NCBI GenBank assembly: GCA_964463695.1 | Contig: CAYXCZ010000004.1 | Span: 62,001 to 126,000, forward strand | Length of the DNA stretch: 64,000 bases | Origin: JALNZU01 sp964463695 | Lineage (GTDB): Bacteria; Bacteroidota; Bacteroidia; Bacteroidales; F082 | Direction: 5' to 3' | Shown: positions 63,064 through 64,000 of the stretch, piece after piece | Layout of the letters: the number at the start of each line of letters is the position of its first letter | Position numbering within the stretch: the stretch's first letter is position 1 | The notes under the pieces: model-generated | Databases searched by the model: none | Seen by the model: the letters and a program-made list of their open reading frames with translations, nothing else | What the model was told of the DNA's origin: nothing | Position numbers and translations under genes: made by a program

Positions 63064-64000
63064 CCTTCCCTTTCAAACAATTTGTTAAGGCGCGCTAAAA
63101 GCAAATTTCTTTCGATCGGCTTGCGGATGTAATCGGCAGCTCCCAAACGCAATCCTTTTGCTTCATCTTCCGGACTTGTATGACCCGAAAGGAAGATAAC
63201 AGGGATTTCGATCGAATTCTCCTTGAGATATTCCAACATCTGATAGCCATCAAAATTTGGCATAGCGATGTCGGAAAGAATCACATCAAAATTACCTTTT
63301 GCGATCTTCATCAGGGCGATAATACCATCAGGGGCTACCTCAACTTCATAACCTTCAGATTTTAAGATTCCGGCAATCACTTTCTGATTAATTACCTCAT
63401 CTTCAACAACTAAAACACGACCTTTGGATAATTCCGCCTGCGTGTGCTTTTTATTGAAATCGGATGGTACCAGACTCCGTAACAGCTCATCGAGCGGAAC
63501 AGTTGCAAAAGTTGAAGCCGTATCAGACATCGCATAAGGTATCACCAATTCATTGTTGTTCAATATTGAACCACATGAATAAACGACGTTAGGAACATAG
63601 CCTTCGCGCTCTTCTTCATTTGGAGAGATAATAGGTTCTGTAAGTTGACCGATAACCTTTGTAGGATCATCAAGATCGAGAAGCATTGCGCTAATCACAT
63701 ATTTACGCATTGTTCCAACACCATGGGTGATTACCAGCCAACCATGCTCTGTTTCGATGGGTGAACCGCAATTACCAACCTGTATGAACTCCCATGGATA
63801 CTGTGGTATTTGCAAAATACGTGTTTCATCCCAACGGTTAATTACATCTGAAAACATGATGTAATTGTTGATTCCATCAATACGGGCTAGCATGGCATAC
63901 TTTCCTTTTATCTTACGCGGAAAGATTGCCATCCCTTTATTTTGAGCATTATCCCCATGTATGGGCATAATCTTAAAATTATAAAAATCCTTCGTTTCTA
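63060..64000 (-). CDS. GH130-type glycoside phosphorylase/hydrolase fused to a response-regulator receiver domain (5' end outside window)
   Basis: The frame is open to the window edge; the Met at 63968 is probably internal. Residues from ~63470 to the edge match the C-terminal part of a GH130 beta-propeller enzyme (ALFPRKI-like MAIFPRKIKGKYAML, INRWDETRI, VGNCGSPIETEHGWLVITHG, YVPNVVYSCG), a family acting on beta-mannosides. After a short linker comes a complete CheY-like receiver domain (63072-63423) with the acidic pair in VVEDE, phosphoacceptor Asp in ILSDIAMP, Ser in FLSGH and Lys in IRKP. All key residues are present, so it can probably be phosphorylated. No stop codon or frameshift separates the two parts. 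Confidence 0.88.
   Translation of the reverse strand, partial: ETKDFYNFKIMPIHGDNAQNKGMAIFPRKIKGKYAMLARIDGINNYIMFSDVINRWDETRILQIPQYPWEFIQVGNCGSPIETEHGWLVITHGVGTMRKYVISAMLLDLDDPTKVIGQLTEPIISPNEEEREGYVPNVVYSCGSILNNNELVIPYAMSDTASTFATVPLDELLRSLVPSDFNKKHTQAELSKGRVLVVEDEVINQKVIAGILKSEGYEVEVAPDGIIALMKIAKGNFDVILSDIAMPNFDGYQMLEYLKENSIEIPVIFLSGHTSPEDEAKGLRLGAADYIRKPIERNLLLARLNKLFEREG

Overview
The window looks like a chromosomal segment of a Bacteroidota bacterium, probably Bacteroidales or Marinilabiliales-like. The evidence is four large proteins with type IX secretion (T9SS) C-terminal sorting domains, an S46 dipeptidyl-peptidase, an Omp28/TlpA/DUF6029 locus, a fused IcmF mutase, many PAS/GAF hybrid kinases, and repeated TAnnTTTG promoter boxes (the Bacteroidetes -7 element), often with a TTG about 18-19 nt upstream. 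The sequence is a draft scaffold: 100 N at 8816-8915 fall inside a tandem repeat. No rRNA, tRNA or CRISPR array was seen.

Layout. 1-6.4 kb (+): 5'-truncated DPP7-type peptidase, mannose-6-phosphate isomerase, then a TlpA thioredoxin / DUF6029 barrel / Omp28 lipoprotein cluster. 6.6-28.6 kb (-): three giant T9SS surface proteins (1921, 2481 and 2137 aa) with different adhesin-like front ends but one homologous ~465-475 aa C-terminal cassette (dockerin-like loops, cohesin-like fold, T9SS tail). An IS1634-type element sits between the first two. The block is bracketed by direct repeats: the 3' end of omp28 recurs at ~28.98-29.20 kb as a gene remnant. 29.3-44.7 kb (+): IcmF, a fourth T9SS protein sharing its N-terminal module with the 1921-aa protein, an S41 C-terminal protease, a PAS histidine kinase, and a tripartite RND efflux operon. 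44.9-52.5 kb (+): three consecutive multidomain histidine kinases with receiver domains, likely one signalling operon. 52.6-60.6 kb: PlsC-like acyltransferase, universal stress protein, pseudouridine synthase with a 26-unit 14-aa repeat tail, ECF sigma factor / putative anti-sigma / Spy-like operon, membrane-anchored thioredoxin, CorA. 60.9-64 kb: a GT4 glycosyltransferase with an extra C-terminal domain, convergent with a GH130-type enzyme fused to a response-regulator receiver domain and cut by the window edge.

Most notable: (i) the GH130-receiver fusion; (ii) the omp28 3'-end duplication bracketing 22.7 kb of surface-protein genes; (iii) the shared dockerin-like/cohesin-like/T9SS cassette; (iv) an unrecognised ~270-aa module present three times in the 2137-aa protein; (v) the 42-bp repeat array in the pseudouridine synthase gene. 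All functional statements are from reading motifs by eye; no database search was run.
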